DNA from: Apoderus coryli
Lineage: Eukaryota; Arthropoda; Insecta; Coleoptera; Attelabidae
Direction of reading: 5' to 3'
Assembly (NCBI GenBank): GCA_911728435.2
Contig: OU452199.1
Location: forward strand, 40,683,253-40,747,252
DNA: 64,000 nucleotides
In this document: positions 1 through 10,495 of the stretch, in pieces
Layout of the letters: each line of letters opens with the position of its first letter
How positions within the stretch are numbered: position 1 is the first letter of the stretch
Program-made: the position numbers and the translations under genes
The notes under the pieces: model-generated
Told to the model about the DNA's origin: nothing
The model's database searches: none
What the model saw: the letters and a program-made list of their open reading frames with translations, nothing else

Positions 1-177
1 CTATACCTGAAGAAGACAAACATGCCGAAACGTTGTATGTACTTATAACGTGAAATCAACCAATTATAAGAACCTCATATCCCAAGAATTATCTTTATTA
101 TCCAATGACAAGAAAAAAAATTAAAATTAGAAAACAACAAAACAAAATAATGAGTCCATTAATTGGTGGGTACTTAC

Positions 178-2778
178 CTCGTAATGTCCTCTTGTAGTTG
201 GGCTGGATCTGGAGGGTAGAATTTGACTTCAAAATTGAATCGGTACGGTTCAGTTTTCATGAATTTACTGATCCGTTTATCCAGATCCAACCAATTTCTT
301 GGATCATGTCTATCGGTATATGTCAAACCGAAATAGTCCTTTTCGATAAGATTTATCGATTCACACACTTTGTCTAGTAGATCTTTGCCTTTGGCTTTCC
401 TCTGCAATGCAAAAATGAATAAGTTTAATAATTATCTAAATTAAGCACGGCTACATTTTGAAAATAGTCATTATCATACCGGGTGTAACAAAAAAGTTTT
501 AATAAATTGCCTAATATATTATGATTTTGGTCCACTTATCTATACAGGGTGTCCCCTCTCAATTGGAAAAAAACTTCTGGAGCATATTGAGGAACCATAG
601 ATAAGTCCGGAAGTGCATGGTTTTCAAAATACAGGGTGTCAAAGTTTTTTTCAAAAAACCTTTTTTTATCAATATCTCAAAGACACGTTAACCGATTTTC
701 TTGAAATTCGCTGGTGATGTAAGCTTAATAAGACGCTCAGTTAGCACTAATTAAATGTTAATTATGACTTCCAGTGGCGCCCCGGGGGACAGTGTCACGA
801 ATAAAAATGACAAAAGAAATGTACGCTACTGACTTTTTTTGAAAATTTTATATATTTTTTAGAAAGCTCAGTTAAAAATACAACTTTTTTGTCACTTGAT
901 ATTTTTTCGTATCTCTCCGTTTCCGAGAAAAATTTTTTATTAAAAACTTTATTATCTTTCTTTCTAATGATAATGAACCTTTTAATAAAGTTTTTAATAA
1001 AAAATTTTTCTCGAAAACGGAGAGAGATACGAAAAAATATCAATGACAAAAAAGTTGTATTTTTAACTGAGCTTTCTAAAAATATATAAAATTTTCAAAA
1101 AAGTCAGTAGCGTACATTTTTTTGTCATTTTTATTCGTGACACTGTCCCCCGGGGCGCCACTGGAAGTCATAATTAACATTTAATTAGTGCTAACTGAGC
1201 GTCTTAGTAAGCTTACATCACCAGCGAATTTCAAGAAAATCCGTTAACGTGTCTTTGAGATATTGATAAAAAAAGGTTTTTTGAAAAAAACTTTGACACC
1301 CTGTATTTTGAAAACCATGCACTTCCGGACATCAGTCTCTTATCTCAAACTGCTAGTAGTCTATGGTTCGTCATTATGCCCCAGAAGTTTTTCCCAATTG
1401 AGAGCGGACACCCTGTATACAAAATTGCTTGGTTTGTGCGCTAGAATGCTTTAAAAGTGATTTTTTTTTTCAAATAAATCGAAAAATATTTGATACGATT
1501 TTATTATTTAATTTTGTATATAGATAAGTTGACCTAAATCATATTTTAGGCCAAGGAATTTGTGCTATTCCGTTGTGCACGTCATTTCCGGACACCCTGT
1601 ATATAGTTGGCCTTCATTCTCGAACACTTCCAGTGAGTTAGTTGAATTTTCCACATTACATCTGTAGACGATAATTTGTGAATTGAATATGCCCATCTCT
1701 AGTGATGGTATTGTGTATTTTCACATCTCTAAAACGCACACGCGGTAGTCTGTCAACCGTCTACGGTTGACAGTTGGACAAGTGACAGTAGAGTATTAGA
1801 GAAAAAGCGTAAACTCCGATAACCCTAGAAAATTATGTGTTGGATATTTAAAATAAAAAGAATAACGAATATTGTGAAAAAGTCGTTTAATTTTAAAATT
1901 CAAGCTCCCAAAGTTCCTACACATCCTACCAAATTAACCCGGACGAGGGATAGCCTACTAAATTTGTACAGAGTCACCTGCATTTTGTTTGCTTCGCGAG
2001 CTTCGACAATAGATCGTCTGATTACTATAGCCATTGTGTTTATTATAATATAGTGTGTCAGCGCTTGGTTAGTATCATCATCTAACAACAGACGGCGTTA
2101 TCAACTTCAGTCGTTCATTAATAAATTTCTCGTATATGATACCGCCATCTGTTGTTAGTTGACAGATACTAACCAAGCGCTGACACACTATATTATAATA
2201 AACACAATGCTATAGCACAGATTTAAATCTGTGACTATAGTACAGCCAACGCGGTGTTGCCGGATGTATTTATTTCTCTCTAAGCGTTGGAGACATTTTT
2301 ATATTCGTCACAGTATGGTTTTAATGTTATTTATGTAAGTGAGACTCATGGGCAGTTTTGGGTGAGTGTATTCATATACGAAGTCTCTCATAAGAAACTT
2401 ATATAATAATGCCGATGATTTTTTTCCCACTCGAATAAAAATTAGTTATTTCTATATTTAATTTCGTATTGTAATATGCCACCGATTTGCAAATGAACGT
2501 AGGCATATTTGAAAAAACAAATATCCAATAACGAATGGTTGACAAACATGTTTCGACTCCAAGCAATAGTCAACTTCAGTAGGATTATGTTTGTTGATCG
2601 ATAATAAATGAAAATGGTACTTACATCAATATTTACACTTAAAACACTACCATCTAGCATGGTAATTTGCGATTGAGTATTACCACTACGGATAACATTG
2701 CTAGTAGTTTTCGTTTTGGCAGGGGATTCGCTTTCGACTGCCATTTTTTTCTCTTCTGGCATACTCGCCTATTTCGAT
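178..2778 (-). CDS. cora: coracle / protein 4.1 homologue, first two coding exons (partial)
   Basis: Two exons of a FERM-domain protein that links membrane proteins to the cortical cytoskeleton; in flies Coracle acts at septate junctions. Exon one covers 2625-2778, with the ATG at 2760-2762 preceded by a TTGCAG acceptor, so a 5' UTR exon lies further upstream. It encodes a Ser/Thr/Lys-rich leader ending in MLDGSVLSVNID and closes with GTAAGT. Exon two is 178-401, opens in phase with RKAKGKDLLDKVCESINL, contains EKDYFGLTY and KFYPPDPAQLQEDIT, and ends at GTAAGT. This is the F1 (ubiquitin-like) lobe of the FERM domain, and the LIEKDYFGLTY stretch is typical of the 4.1 family. The remainder lies beyond the left edge. 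The 2.2-kb intron between the exons hosts two foldback elements. Assignment to Coracle rather than another 4.1 paralogue rests on remembered family sequence. Confidence 0.85.
541..1420. repeat. Large foldback element with ~415-bp arms, in coracle intron
   Basis: The left arm (541 to about 955) is repeated as its reverse complement at about 980-1420, leaving only a couple of dozen bases at the centre. Both outer ends carry TATACAGGGTGTCC. A second copy of ACAGGGTGTC lies about 100 bases inside each arm. Arms match nearly base for base, so the element is either young or kept homogeneous. Open frames inside (795-1089) are mirror images of each other and are not genes. No transposase is visible, so it is called a non-autonomous foldback/MITE. 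Confidence 0.9.
2024..2216. repeat. Short inverted-repeat element (arms ~50 bp)
   Basis: The stretch around 2025-2076 (TGTGTCAGCGCTTGGTTAGT) returns as its reverse complement at 2166-2216, and the spacer also partly pairs (GGCGGTAT-like segments near 2090 and 2140). It looks like a small MITE in the coracle intron. Confidence 0.75.
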
Positions 2779-2961
2779 CTGCAACAATATATAAATTAAA
2801 CATAATAAACTCTTTCAATTTTTGCTAAATACGACAATACCCCGGCACCATCAAAACACGAATAGTAATAAACCTTGGGCAATTCAAAATTGTACTGACA
2901 AATCGGCTAAAACTTTTTCATTCGTCCCTTTTTAAATTGAATTAACATTATAACTTTAACA

Positions 2962-3156
2962 CTAAATGAAAAACGTTGAAAATATATCAGGTTTTTCTAC
3001 CAGACCCTGTAATTGCATATTATAAATGCCAGTCTTTAAAAGTCTCTTAAACCCACACACTACATACTTTTGTGGTAGAGCATTGTGAAAAAAAATCATT
3101 AATACCATAAATAATAGAATCTCTTTAAGAGGTGAATGACCTTTAGGATTTTTCAC
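2962..3156 (-). pseudogene. Possible LINE C-terminal remnant
   Basis: A 64-residue minus-strand frame contains FFHNALPQKY followed by FKRLLKTGIYN. This resembles the C-terminal tail of insect non-LTR reverse transcriptases, where a Phe-(Y/F)-Asn-x-Leu-Pro motif precedes a short Phe-Lys-Lys-x-Leu helix. No RT core is adjacent, so at most it is a dead 3' fragment. The family match is by pattern only. Confidence 0.25.
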
Positions 3157-3662
3157 AACGCCTACTCCATATATTCACTTTAAATACATAAACACATGAC
3201 ATGTGTGTGGATTTACTACGAATAGGTGTTAAAAATTGTAGGAAGAAGTAAAACAAGCGGTTTTGTTTATGCTAAAAAAAAATAAACCAATTATTATAAA
3301 TAAGCTACATTTATGCTTAAAATTCCTCAAAACAAAAAAATAAAGGAAAATAAATAATCCGATGTCCATAAAATGATGCAGAAGTTGTTTTATCGTCTGT
3401 CAATTATTAGGTAATTCTTGAATACCTTAGATAACACGTAAAACGGAGGTATGCATTCACCAAAAAGCAAGAAATATTATCATTACCATTGCAGTTATGA
3501 GACGTTTGCTACTAGGGTTGCCAGGCGTCACAATTTAGACGAGATTGTCCCGCTTTCAAGTGAATCGTCACGCTTTGTCCAGCGTCCCACGCTTACGATA
3601 TATTTTCCCGCTTTTTATCAAAATCCCGTTTGTCACCTTAAAATGCGAAAAAAATATCCACC

Positions 3663-3772
3663 CAAATACAGGGTGTCCCGAAATTAACTTAAAATAATTT
3701 AAGGGGACATTCTTTTTTCATATATGAACATAATATATCGAAAAATGCTTCGGGACACCCTGTATTTTAAAA
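3663..3772. repeat. Small foldback MITE inside MULE left end
   Basis: AAATACAGGGTGTCCCGAA at about 3664 is matched by TTCGGGACACCCTGTATTTT at about 3753-3772, enclosing roughly 70 bases. The ends match the outer ends of the 541-1420 foldback, so both seem to belong to one family. Confidence 0.75.
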
Positions 3773-3889
3773 CCAACTCTTTGAAATGTTTTTTTCCCGA
3801 CCGATTTGCAATATAAAATTTATTGAAAATTTCCACGTATTTCACGTACTTGGGGAAGACTTTTGGAAAAGGAACTGTTGAAATTATAC

Positions 3890-4170
3890 TGTAAAGTTTT
3901 GTTTCGGATCTTCAGTCGCAACGAATATATGAAGAGAAACTTAAAAATGGGGAAGAAATTAAATGGTTTGCCGTTATTAAAATTGATTCGCAGCAAAAAA
4001 TAGCCATTAAATCATTTGAACAGCATACAAAGATTTTGCTTGCAATAAATAAAAATCAGGCTGCAACTCTTATTCTGCAAAAAATGCTACAAACTGTCAA
4101 GAATTTAACCGATATCAGTCCGCTTGTATCATCATGTGGTCGCTTAATTAACAGTCGAGCTGCGAAATGA
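3890..4170 (+). other. Open frame without start, coding-like, inside MULE
   Basis: An uninterrupted frame of about 90 codons runs from just after a TAA near 3887 to a TGA at about 4170. It includes YEEKLKNGEEIKWFAVIKID and ends GRLINSRAAK. It has no Met until late, so it is invisible to ATG-based ORF calling. Composition is protein-like (mixed Lys/Glu and aliphatic residues), and an AG acceptor-like CTTCAG precedes it. It could be an upstream transposon exon or a captured host exon. I do not recognise the family. Confidence 0.35.
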
Positions 4171-4474
4171 TTACTTGGCCAGCAAGATTTTACAATTGGT
4201 CAGTAAAAAAAAACAAGTCTAGAAGTAGTTTACTTGAGAGGTTTGCATATTAAAAGAATGGTTATCAATATAAATCATTGGATTGCGTTTGTTTTGAATA
4301 ATCGGCAAAGTTCGTTATTGTGGGCGGAGCGAAAGCAGTTCGCGTGATACGAGTAGCCAATTGCGTGCGTATGTTTTCATTTTTTGTTTAGTAGCAGTCA
4401 AGTTGCCGTGTTATTAACGTGTTTGATAGTGATTTTTATTCGTTTTGGTATTTTGCGATTGTTAGAAGTGTAAA

Positions 4475-6289
4475 ATGGATGATAATAGTAATGATAAAAA
4501 GGATGAAGAAAAAATACGACTAATTCCCGAGTACGAATCGGACACGGACCGCAGCAGTGACAATGAAGCACCAGTGGTTAAGAAAACTAAGTTGTTTTTG
4601 GATTGGAACTTTATTCAAAAGTTTGATAACTGTAAACAAGCTGAAACAGTCATTAAATCTGAAGGTACTTGGTCATTACATTATCGTCACGAAACTGAAG
4701 ACGGAAAAAAAATATACTATAGGTGTAATAAGTTGAAAAGACGTGGTCCACAATGCTCTGCAAAAATGTATTTATTATTTGAAAATACTTCAGATTCTGT
4801 GTTAATGTTCAAGACTAATGCTGATCACGACCATGACGAAACCTCGTTGTACGGCCTGAGTGACACTGTGAAGAGTGAAATTAATAAACTATTTGATTTA
4901 AAAATGAAACCAAAAGCAATAATGCAAAGTCTCACAAAAATGGGAAATATTAAAGTTCCTAAAATGACTCAGTTAAGGAATTACTTGAGTGATCGACGTC
5001 GTGCTATATACGGCCAGCCGACTATAAGTTTAGGAGAGCTTGAGGCTTGGATACATTCACACTCAGACCTTCCTTTGGATTCGCATAAAGTTTTTGTGAT
5101 TTGTTACCAAATTGATGACAGTGACGAAAAAAATCCAGCTTTTCGCTTTGTTATGTCAACAAAATATTTAATTGAAATTGCAAAAGGTTCCAGCGTTGTT
5201 CACGCTGATGCTACGTACAAAATCATCTGGCAGGGTTTCCCTGTTTTGGTATGTGGAACCACCGATAAAAACCGAAAGTTTCACCCTGTTTGTTTAACGG
5301 TATCAAGCAATGAACAAAAAGAAGATTTTAAATTGATGTTCCAAGGACTTAAGGACCAAATACAAGAAATCTTTGAAAGTTCATGGAATCCAAAAGTATT
5401 AGTTTGCAATGCTGCTAAAAGCATCCAAAATGCATTTCTTGAGGTTTTTGGACAAGATGTGGTAGTTCGCATGTGTTGGGCACACGCAAAGAGAAAAATT
5501 CAAGAGAGGATAGAAAGGATAAAAAACAAAGAACTGCGCAATGAGATCCTAAATGATGTTGATACATTACATTCTATTACAGACAAGAATATATTTGATT
5601 CAGCTTCTGAGGCTTTTCTGGAAAAATATAAAGATCAGACTGAATTTGTCACTTATTTTATAGCACAGTGGTTAGTACAAAATCGCAATTGGTTTTTGGG
5701 CGCGGCTCCAAATTCTCCATCAACCAACAACGCTCTGGAGTCTTTTAACAGAGTAATAAAGGATAGCGATACCCTTCGAGAACGTGATCCTCTGTCCAGG
5801 TTTTTGGTGGTTGCAAAAGAAATGATAAGCCAGTGGTCTAATAAATATATTACTAATCCAGAAGACAATTACGTTGCCAAAATACCCTCTTTAACTACCA
5901 AGGACTGGACAGATGTCTACCAGTGGGCAACATTACCCAAAGAGGTGACTGTAGTACGTAAAGATGACAACTATAATTACTATCAAATTCCTGGCGGTCA
6001 AGCAACTAATTGTGAAATCTATGATGCACTGTGGGAAAGTTTTGATGATTTTAAGAATCAAAATTTCAGTAAGTGGCTTGTCTTACTGCCTATTGAGAAA
6101 AATGAATGGAGAAAGGGAAGATGTGATTGTCCAGCTTTTTTTAATTTCTATACATGCAAGCACGTGATTGGTTTGGCGATTCGCTTAAAGTATACGATGC
6201 CTCCGCCTGAAGCTAAAAGTATTCCCATAGGGGAAAAAAGAAGACGTGGCCGGCCCTCAAAGGCTAAGCGAGCATTAATAATCCAATAA
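4475..6289 (+). CDS. MULE transposase, intact 604-residue ORF
   Basis: A DDE transposase of the Mutator-like superfamily in one uninterrupted exon. Residues 1-45 are acidic. A WRKY/FLYWCH-like zinc finger follows, with Cys84, Cys94, His118 and His120. The catalytic core has VVHADATYK (Asp245), VLVCNAAKSIQ (Asn312), CWAHAKRK after it, and STNNALESFN (Glu422). A SWIM zinc finger uses Cys550, Cys552, Cys561 and His563. The C terminus has an AT-hook-like core, RRRGRPSKAKR (589-599). In the family, residue 312 is normally the second catalytic Asp; here the codon is AAT, so the triad is D-N-E and cutting may be lost. The ORF is otherwise complete and sits centrally between the element ends. Either a very recently disabled element or a kept DNA-binding protein is possible. 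Confidence 0.9.
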   Translation: MDDNSNDKKDEEKIRLIPEYESDTDRSSDNEAPVVKKTKLFLDWNFIQKFDNCKQAETVIKSEGTWSLHYRHETEDGKKIYYRCNKLKRRGPQCSAKMYLLFENTSDSVLMFKTNADHDHDETSLYGLSDTVKSEINKLFDLKMKPKAIMQSLTKMGNIKVPKMTQLRNYLSDRRRAIYGQPTISLGELEAWIHSHSDLPLDSHKVFVICYQIDDSDEKNPAFRFVMSTKYLIEIAKGSSVVHADATYKIIWQGFPVLVCGTTDKNRKFHPVCLTVSSNEQKEDFKLMFQGLKDQIQEIFESSWNPKVLVCNAAKSIQNAFLEVFGQDVVVRMCWAHAKRKIQERIERIKNKELRNEILNDVDTLHSITDKNIFDSASEAFLEKYKDQTEFVTYFIAQWLVQNRNWFLGAAPNSPSTNNALESFNRVIKDSDTLRERDPLSRFLVVAKEMISQWSNKYITNPEDNYVAKIPSLTTKDWTDVYQWATLPKEVTVVRKDDNYNYYQIPGGQATNCEIYDALWESFDDFKNQNFSKWLVLLPIEKNEWRKGRCDCPAFFNFYTCKHVIGLAIRLKYTMPPPEAKSIPIGEKRRRGRPSKAKRALIIQ

Positions 6290-6899
6290 GAATAAAACTA
6301 ATTGTTTGTTTAAATAATTATTTGATATATTACATAATTATTTTATTACTTTGATGTACCTGGGCATTTTGATTTTGATCACATAATTATAAGAATAAAA
6401 CAAATTGTTTATTTGTTTGTCTTTGTCATAGTTGCACTCATTTTGTGAATCACCAGGTAAGGTTTTATTGCTATTTTATTTGATGACTAAAATTAAATAT
6501 TTTGCTTACCCGCTGATTGCTTGCTAATATCTGATTAAAAGTGGGTCGCTCATAGCAGCTTATATATTTAATTTGCGTACCAAAATAATTTAGAGCACTC
6601 TAGTATGACATTAATTACTGACTGATTCAGAAATGTTTGCTGTCCATAAGTTGCTAACCAACTAGCCATTTTGGCTGACCGATTACATTTTTCTGTTCCC
6701 AAAAATAAGAATATTTTGCTAACCATTTAAATGATACCCTTAAAAATGTAGCAAAGAAAAGCCGTATTTTAAATATTTCTTTCCTACTTTTCATATAGGG
6801 GCATTGACCTTCAAACCTGCCTGCAGCACATTATTTTATCCCAGAAATCTACTTTGTCCCGCTTTTTTTAAAATCAAACCTGGCAACCCTATTTGCCAC

Positions 6900-8030
6900 A
6901 TGTACCACAACCGATTGTGATACGGTAGATTCTCTCATAATCGCTGATACACGCCTACTAAAGTTGGCAGTGGCTATAATTTACATATGGCAACATTGTA
7001 AATAGCGAAGAATTTTTGTGGATGTCGAGGAAACATGTTTATGAAATTTTATTTTTGCGTATAACCTTATATTATGCAGTATGGTTGAAATTAAGTCATG
7101 CTGTGTAAAAATTAACAGTCCTAATTATTTGTTACACCCAAATCCATTAATGTTTCTTGTCAGTTTAGGTACCTTACCCTTATAAATATTTTTGCGTGAT
7201 ATTTTTCCCCGAAATTTACTAGGTATAATAATGTTCTTCTCGTTTACCAAGTCATGCAATGTTACGTGTTTTCTATGAACTTTTCGGGGCATTTTTTAAA
7301 TTTGATACAAACACACCGTGTTCTAAAAACTCACTATAACAAATTGTCAATAACTAAGTTAATCTTAGTCCTATAGTGGCGCCCAAGGTCTCATTTTTTT
7401 AATAAAATAGAGATCTTTTAGGGAAATTTGACTACAGTTAGACATGGTGTTCCAAAACAGTTCCAGCAGCTTTTGATAATTACCAATGTTTGATTATGTC
7501 CGCCATATTGAATTTTTATTGATATGTCAAAAAAGTAAGGTATTTAAAGAACAAGTGTATTAATTAATTAAGGGCGATTAACAATCGAGATATTTTAACG
7601 CGCGAACGGAGCGAGCGCGTTAATGTTCGAGATTGTTTAATTAAGCTATTGCGCGAATAATAAGTACAAGGTGTAGTATAGAGATAATTTCCAAGACATT
7701 CTGGCAACAAAGCATTGTAAGTTGGTATGTTGTTTAATCGAGTAGATTCCATAAGAATAACACACAAATCTGTTTTCTATTCTACTGACGTTACTTTAAT
7801 GAAAAATGTGACGATTTGGGAACTATTTTAAAAATGTTTCCCTTCAAAGGAGCCTCACCAAAGGTAGCCTAATGCCTATTCTCAATATTTAGCTATATGT
7901 TAAAACACATGACATATTTTACAATTGTTTTTCTGCGGAGGAGATACGTATGAACTTCTACTCGTTTTCGTTGATGATTAGAGTAAATAAGGGCCCTCAC
8001 GGTTTATACTTGTTACCAAGAAATCCTACG
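6900..8030. other. Intergenic stretch, one GC-rich hairpin
   Basis: No gene is supported. The visible feature is a hairpin at about 7580-7638 whose core reads ACGCGCGAACGGAGCGAGCGCGT. Frames in it are shadows. Confidence 0.6.
7580..7638. repeat. Hairpin with GC-rich core
   Basis: ACAATCGAGATATTTTAACG pairs imperfectly with a downstream stretch ending GTTCGAGATTGT. The core GCGCG(AACGGAGCGAG)CGCGC-type palindrome stands out against very AT-rich flanks. It resembles the core at 37190-37225 (GGGCGAGCTTTAGCGAGCCC), suggesting related small foldbacks. Confidence 0.6.
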
Positions 8031-8034
8031 AAAC

Positions 8035-8960
8035 ACCTACCTATGAAAAAAGTCATTGGGGGTTATAAAAAAAATAATAAAAAAAAAATTTGAAAAAAAA
8101 AATTAAAAAAAAAAATGTTAAAAAAAATTAAAAGAAAAAAAAATTCCAAGAAAAAAATATTGAAAATAAATAGAAACATTTTTGAGTTACCCCGTAGATA
8201 ACCTCTCGGACCTTATAGTTTAACTTTCCCTTTCCCTGCGGGATTTCCTAGTCGTTTTGTGGTAGTTTTATCTATGAAAAAAGTCATTGAGGGTTAAAAA
8301 AAATAAAAAAAAAAAAAAATTATAAAAAAAAAAAATTTGAAAAAAAAAATAAAAAAATTTAAAAAAAAAATTCAAAAAAAAATTTAAAAAGAAAAAATTA
8401 AAAAAAAAAATTAAGAAAAAAATTTAAAAAAAAAATTCAGAAAAAAAAATTCAAGAAAAAAAAAATATTGAATATAAATAGAAACATTTTTTGAGTTACC
8501 CCGTAGATAACCTCTAGGACCTTATAGTTTAACTTTCAAAGAAAACTTGAACTGAAATCTAAAGAAATCAAAAAATTATTCAAAATATTACTTTATTGTC
8601 CTTAAAAAAATTATGAAATACATTTTTGACTCACTCCGTATATAAATTTAAAGCCTATGCTAAAAATTTCTCTTTTAAAGAAAATAAAGTCACCTATCGC
8701 TGATAAGGTTCTGCCATGTCTAAAAGTCTTAAATAATAAAAAACATTAATAAACATTTTTGAGTTACCCCGTAGATAACCTCTAGGAGCTTATAGTTTAA
8801 CTTTCAAAGAAAACTTGAATTGAAATCTAAAGAAATCAAAAAATTATTCAAAATATTACTTTTTTGTCCTTAACAAAATAAAGAAATACATTTTTGATTC
8901 ACCCCGTATATAAATTTCTATACATTTAAAATTTCTTAAATGTGGGCTAATTAATGTTTT
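8035..8960. repeat. Degenerate tandem array with GAGTTACCCCGTAGATAACC and A-rich spacers
   Basis: The sentence GAGTTACCCCGTAGATAACC recurs near 8183, 8492 and 8761, each followed by TTATAGTTTAACTTTC. Related TTTTTGACTCACTCCGTATA forms occur near 8624 and 8894. Two units begin with ATGAAAAAAGTCATTG (8042 and 8274) and are separated by almost pure A tracts with AATTT interruptions (8060-8160, 8295-8465). No coding potential is seen. Confidence 0.75.
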
Positions 8961-10490
8961 TTTGTATCACCCTGTACATGCTGCTTATTAATTAATGTTG
9001 TTATAATCTGATAAATACTTAATTTAAATAATAAATCCACTTGTACTAGTTATTAAGAATTAAATAATGACATACAATGACAGATACTACTAACAGCTAC
9101 TTCATTTCAAATGGTTTCCTGGATAAGTGTGTATGTTTGGTTGCAGTACAACAAAATCGTTGATTAATAGAAAATCATTGATTAATAGGGGTCATTAATG
9201 AACGATTTTGAGTGCGTTAAAATACATAATTCATGGACGGTCGACGGAAAAATTATTTATTTAATGTTTAAAGAGACGGTCTTGTTCGACATAACTCACT
9301 CTGTATATAAAATAAAAGGAATAGAACTACTCGTAATAGCCACATAACGTATTTTGATAATGAATCATACAGACAAGACCTTTTATGTCAGTAAATTTAT
9401 TAAAGTACCTACCTACAATTAGGCAGGCTTACCAACAGCAGAACAGTTTACGTGTGTCGCTTTGAAATATGTATGTCATTTTTGTGGGTTGGGTCAAATT
9501 GTAATGGACATTTAATGTCATTTTTGTTTATGTTTTTTTTATCACAATTTACATTTGCATATTACTTGTTCTTATCAATTTTTCTTTGTAAATTAGAAAA
9601 TATAAAATCATGGTTGCCGTGTACAAGTTTTAATGACTTTTGAATGTAAAACAATGGCAATGTTTAAATATATAAAAGTAAATGTAAACATATTTTTTGT
9701 TTCTGGAAGGTCAGAAAGCAGCAGTTGTCTATCTATTTTTTTTTATTATTATTTATATTTTAAACGTTTTATTATAACATCATTTTCTAAATAAAGATGA
9801 CATCATGTTACATAGTTCTGAGTTATTTAATAAATTGGAATACCAACGTGACGTGATAATATCAATGGATGTATTTCAATTAGTGACGCATCGATTCTAA
9901 CATTTCAAGAAAAGAACATTTAAGTAGGTATAATAATAATTTCAATTAACATATTTGTAGTCCATAGCACTGCAGAGTCTCGAATTACGAGGACTAGAAG
10001 ATGCTCGGTTGAAGAGTGATAGGCCTAGATTTAATCACAGGCTACTTGAGATAGGTATGATCATTTATTATTTATACAGTTAAAAACAAAACATATCATA
10101 TTACCCAGTAAACTTGCGGCTGACTTGGTATTAGAAAAATGTCAAGTGTATACCTACTACTACCTACATAAATAAGAAGAACACTTCTATAAATAGCAAC
10201 GTTCTAAGCAACTATGAAATAATAATACTTAATCCATGATTCTATAATAAAAATAAAGTGCTTTTAAATTAAAACAAATTATTGTATACAATTGTCATTT
10301 AAATTAGGTATTTTAGAAATTAAAATTACCTGTGAAACCACATAGTAATAATCTGAAATACCATGATAGATTTAAAAGTAAAGAACACTGCAAGCACAAA
10401 CTCATTTGGCTGAATTTACATTAAAAATGGATAATGTAAATTAGACTTTTAAATTTCAAAATAAAAATTTATTAAAAAATCCATATAAAA
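8961..10490. other. Gene-free stretch
   Basis: AT-rich sequence with no ORF, splice-bounded exon, tRNA or clear repeat that I can support. Confidence 0.55.
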
Positions 10491-10495
10491 CTAAG

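Larger units (their letters stand above)
3513..6891 (+). mobile_element. Full-length MULE-type DNA transposon
   Basis: The element begins TAGGGTTGCCAGG at 3513 and ends with the reverse complement CCTGGCAACCCTA at 6879-6891. It is flanked by TTTGCTAC (3505-3512) and TTTGCCAC (6892-6899), an 8-bp target duplication with one mismatch. Subterminal GTCCCGCTTT repeats occur near 3545 and at 6857, plausible transposase-binding sites. It carries one transposase gene (4475-6289). Two AATAAA signals follow, at about 6292 and 6394. A short foldback with AATACAGGGTGTCCCG ends is inserted near the left end. Confidence 0.85.

Noticed and set aside
795..1089. Two overlapping ORFs on opposite strands (84 and 66 codons)
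   Set aside because: They are the two strands of the arms of the 541-1420 foldback and mirror each other; Lys/Phe-rich low-complexity translation.
8060..8465. A-rich array considered as a CRISPR-like or regulatory array
   Set aside because: Repeats are few, unevenly spaced and separated by poly-A slippage tracts; a eukaryotic degenerate tandem repeat explains it.
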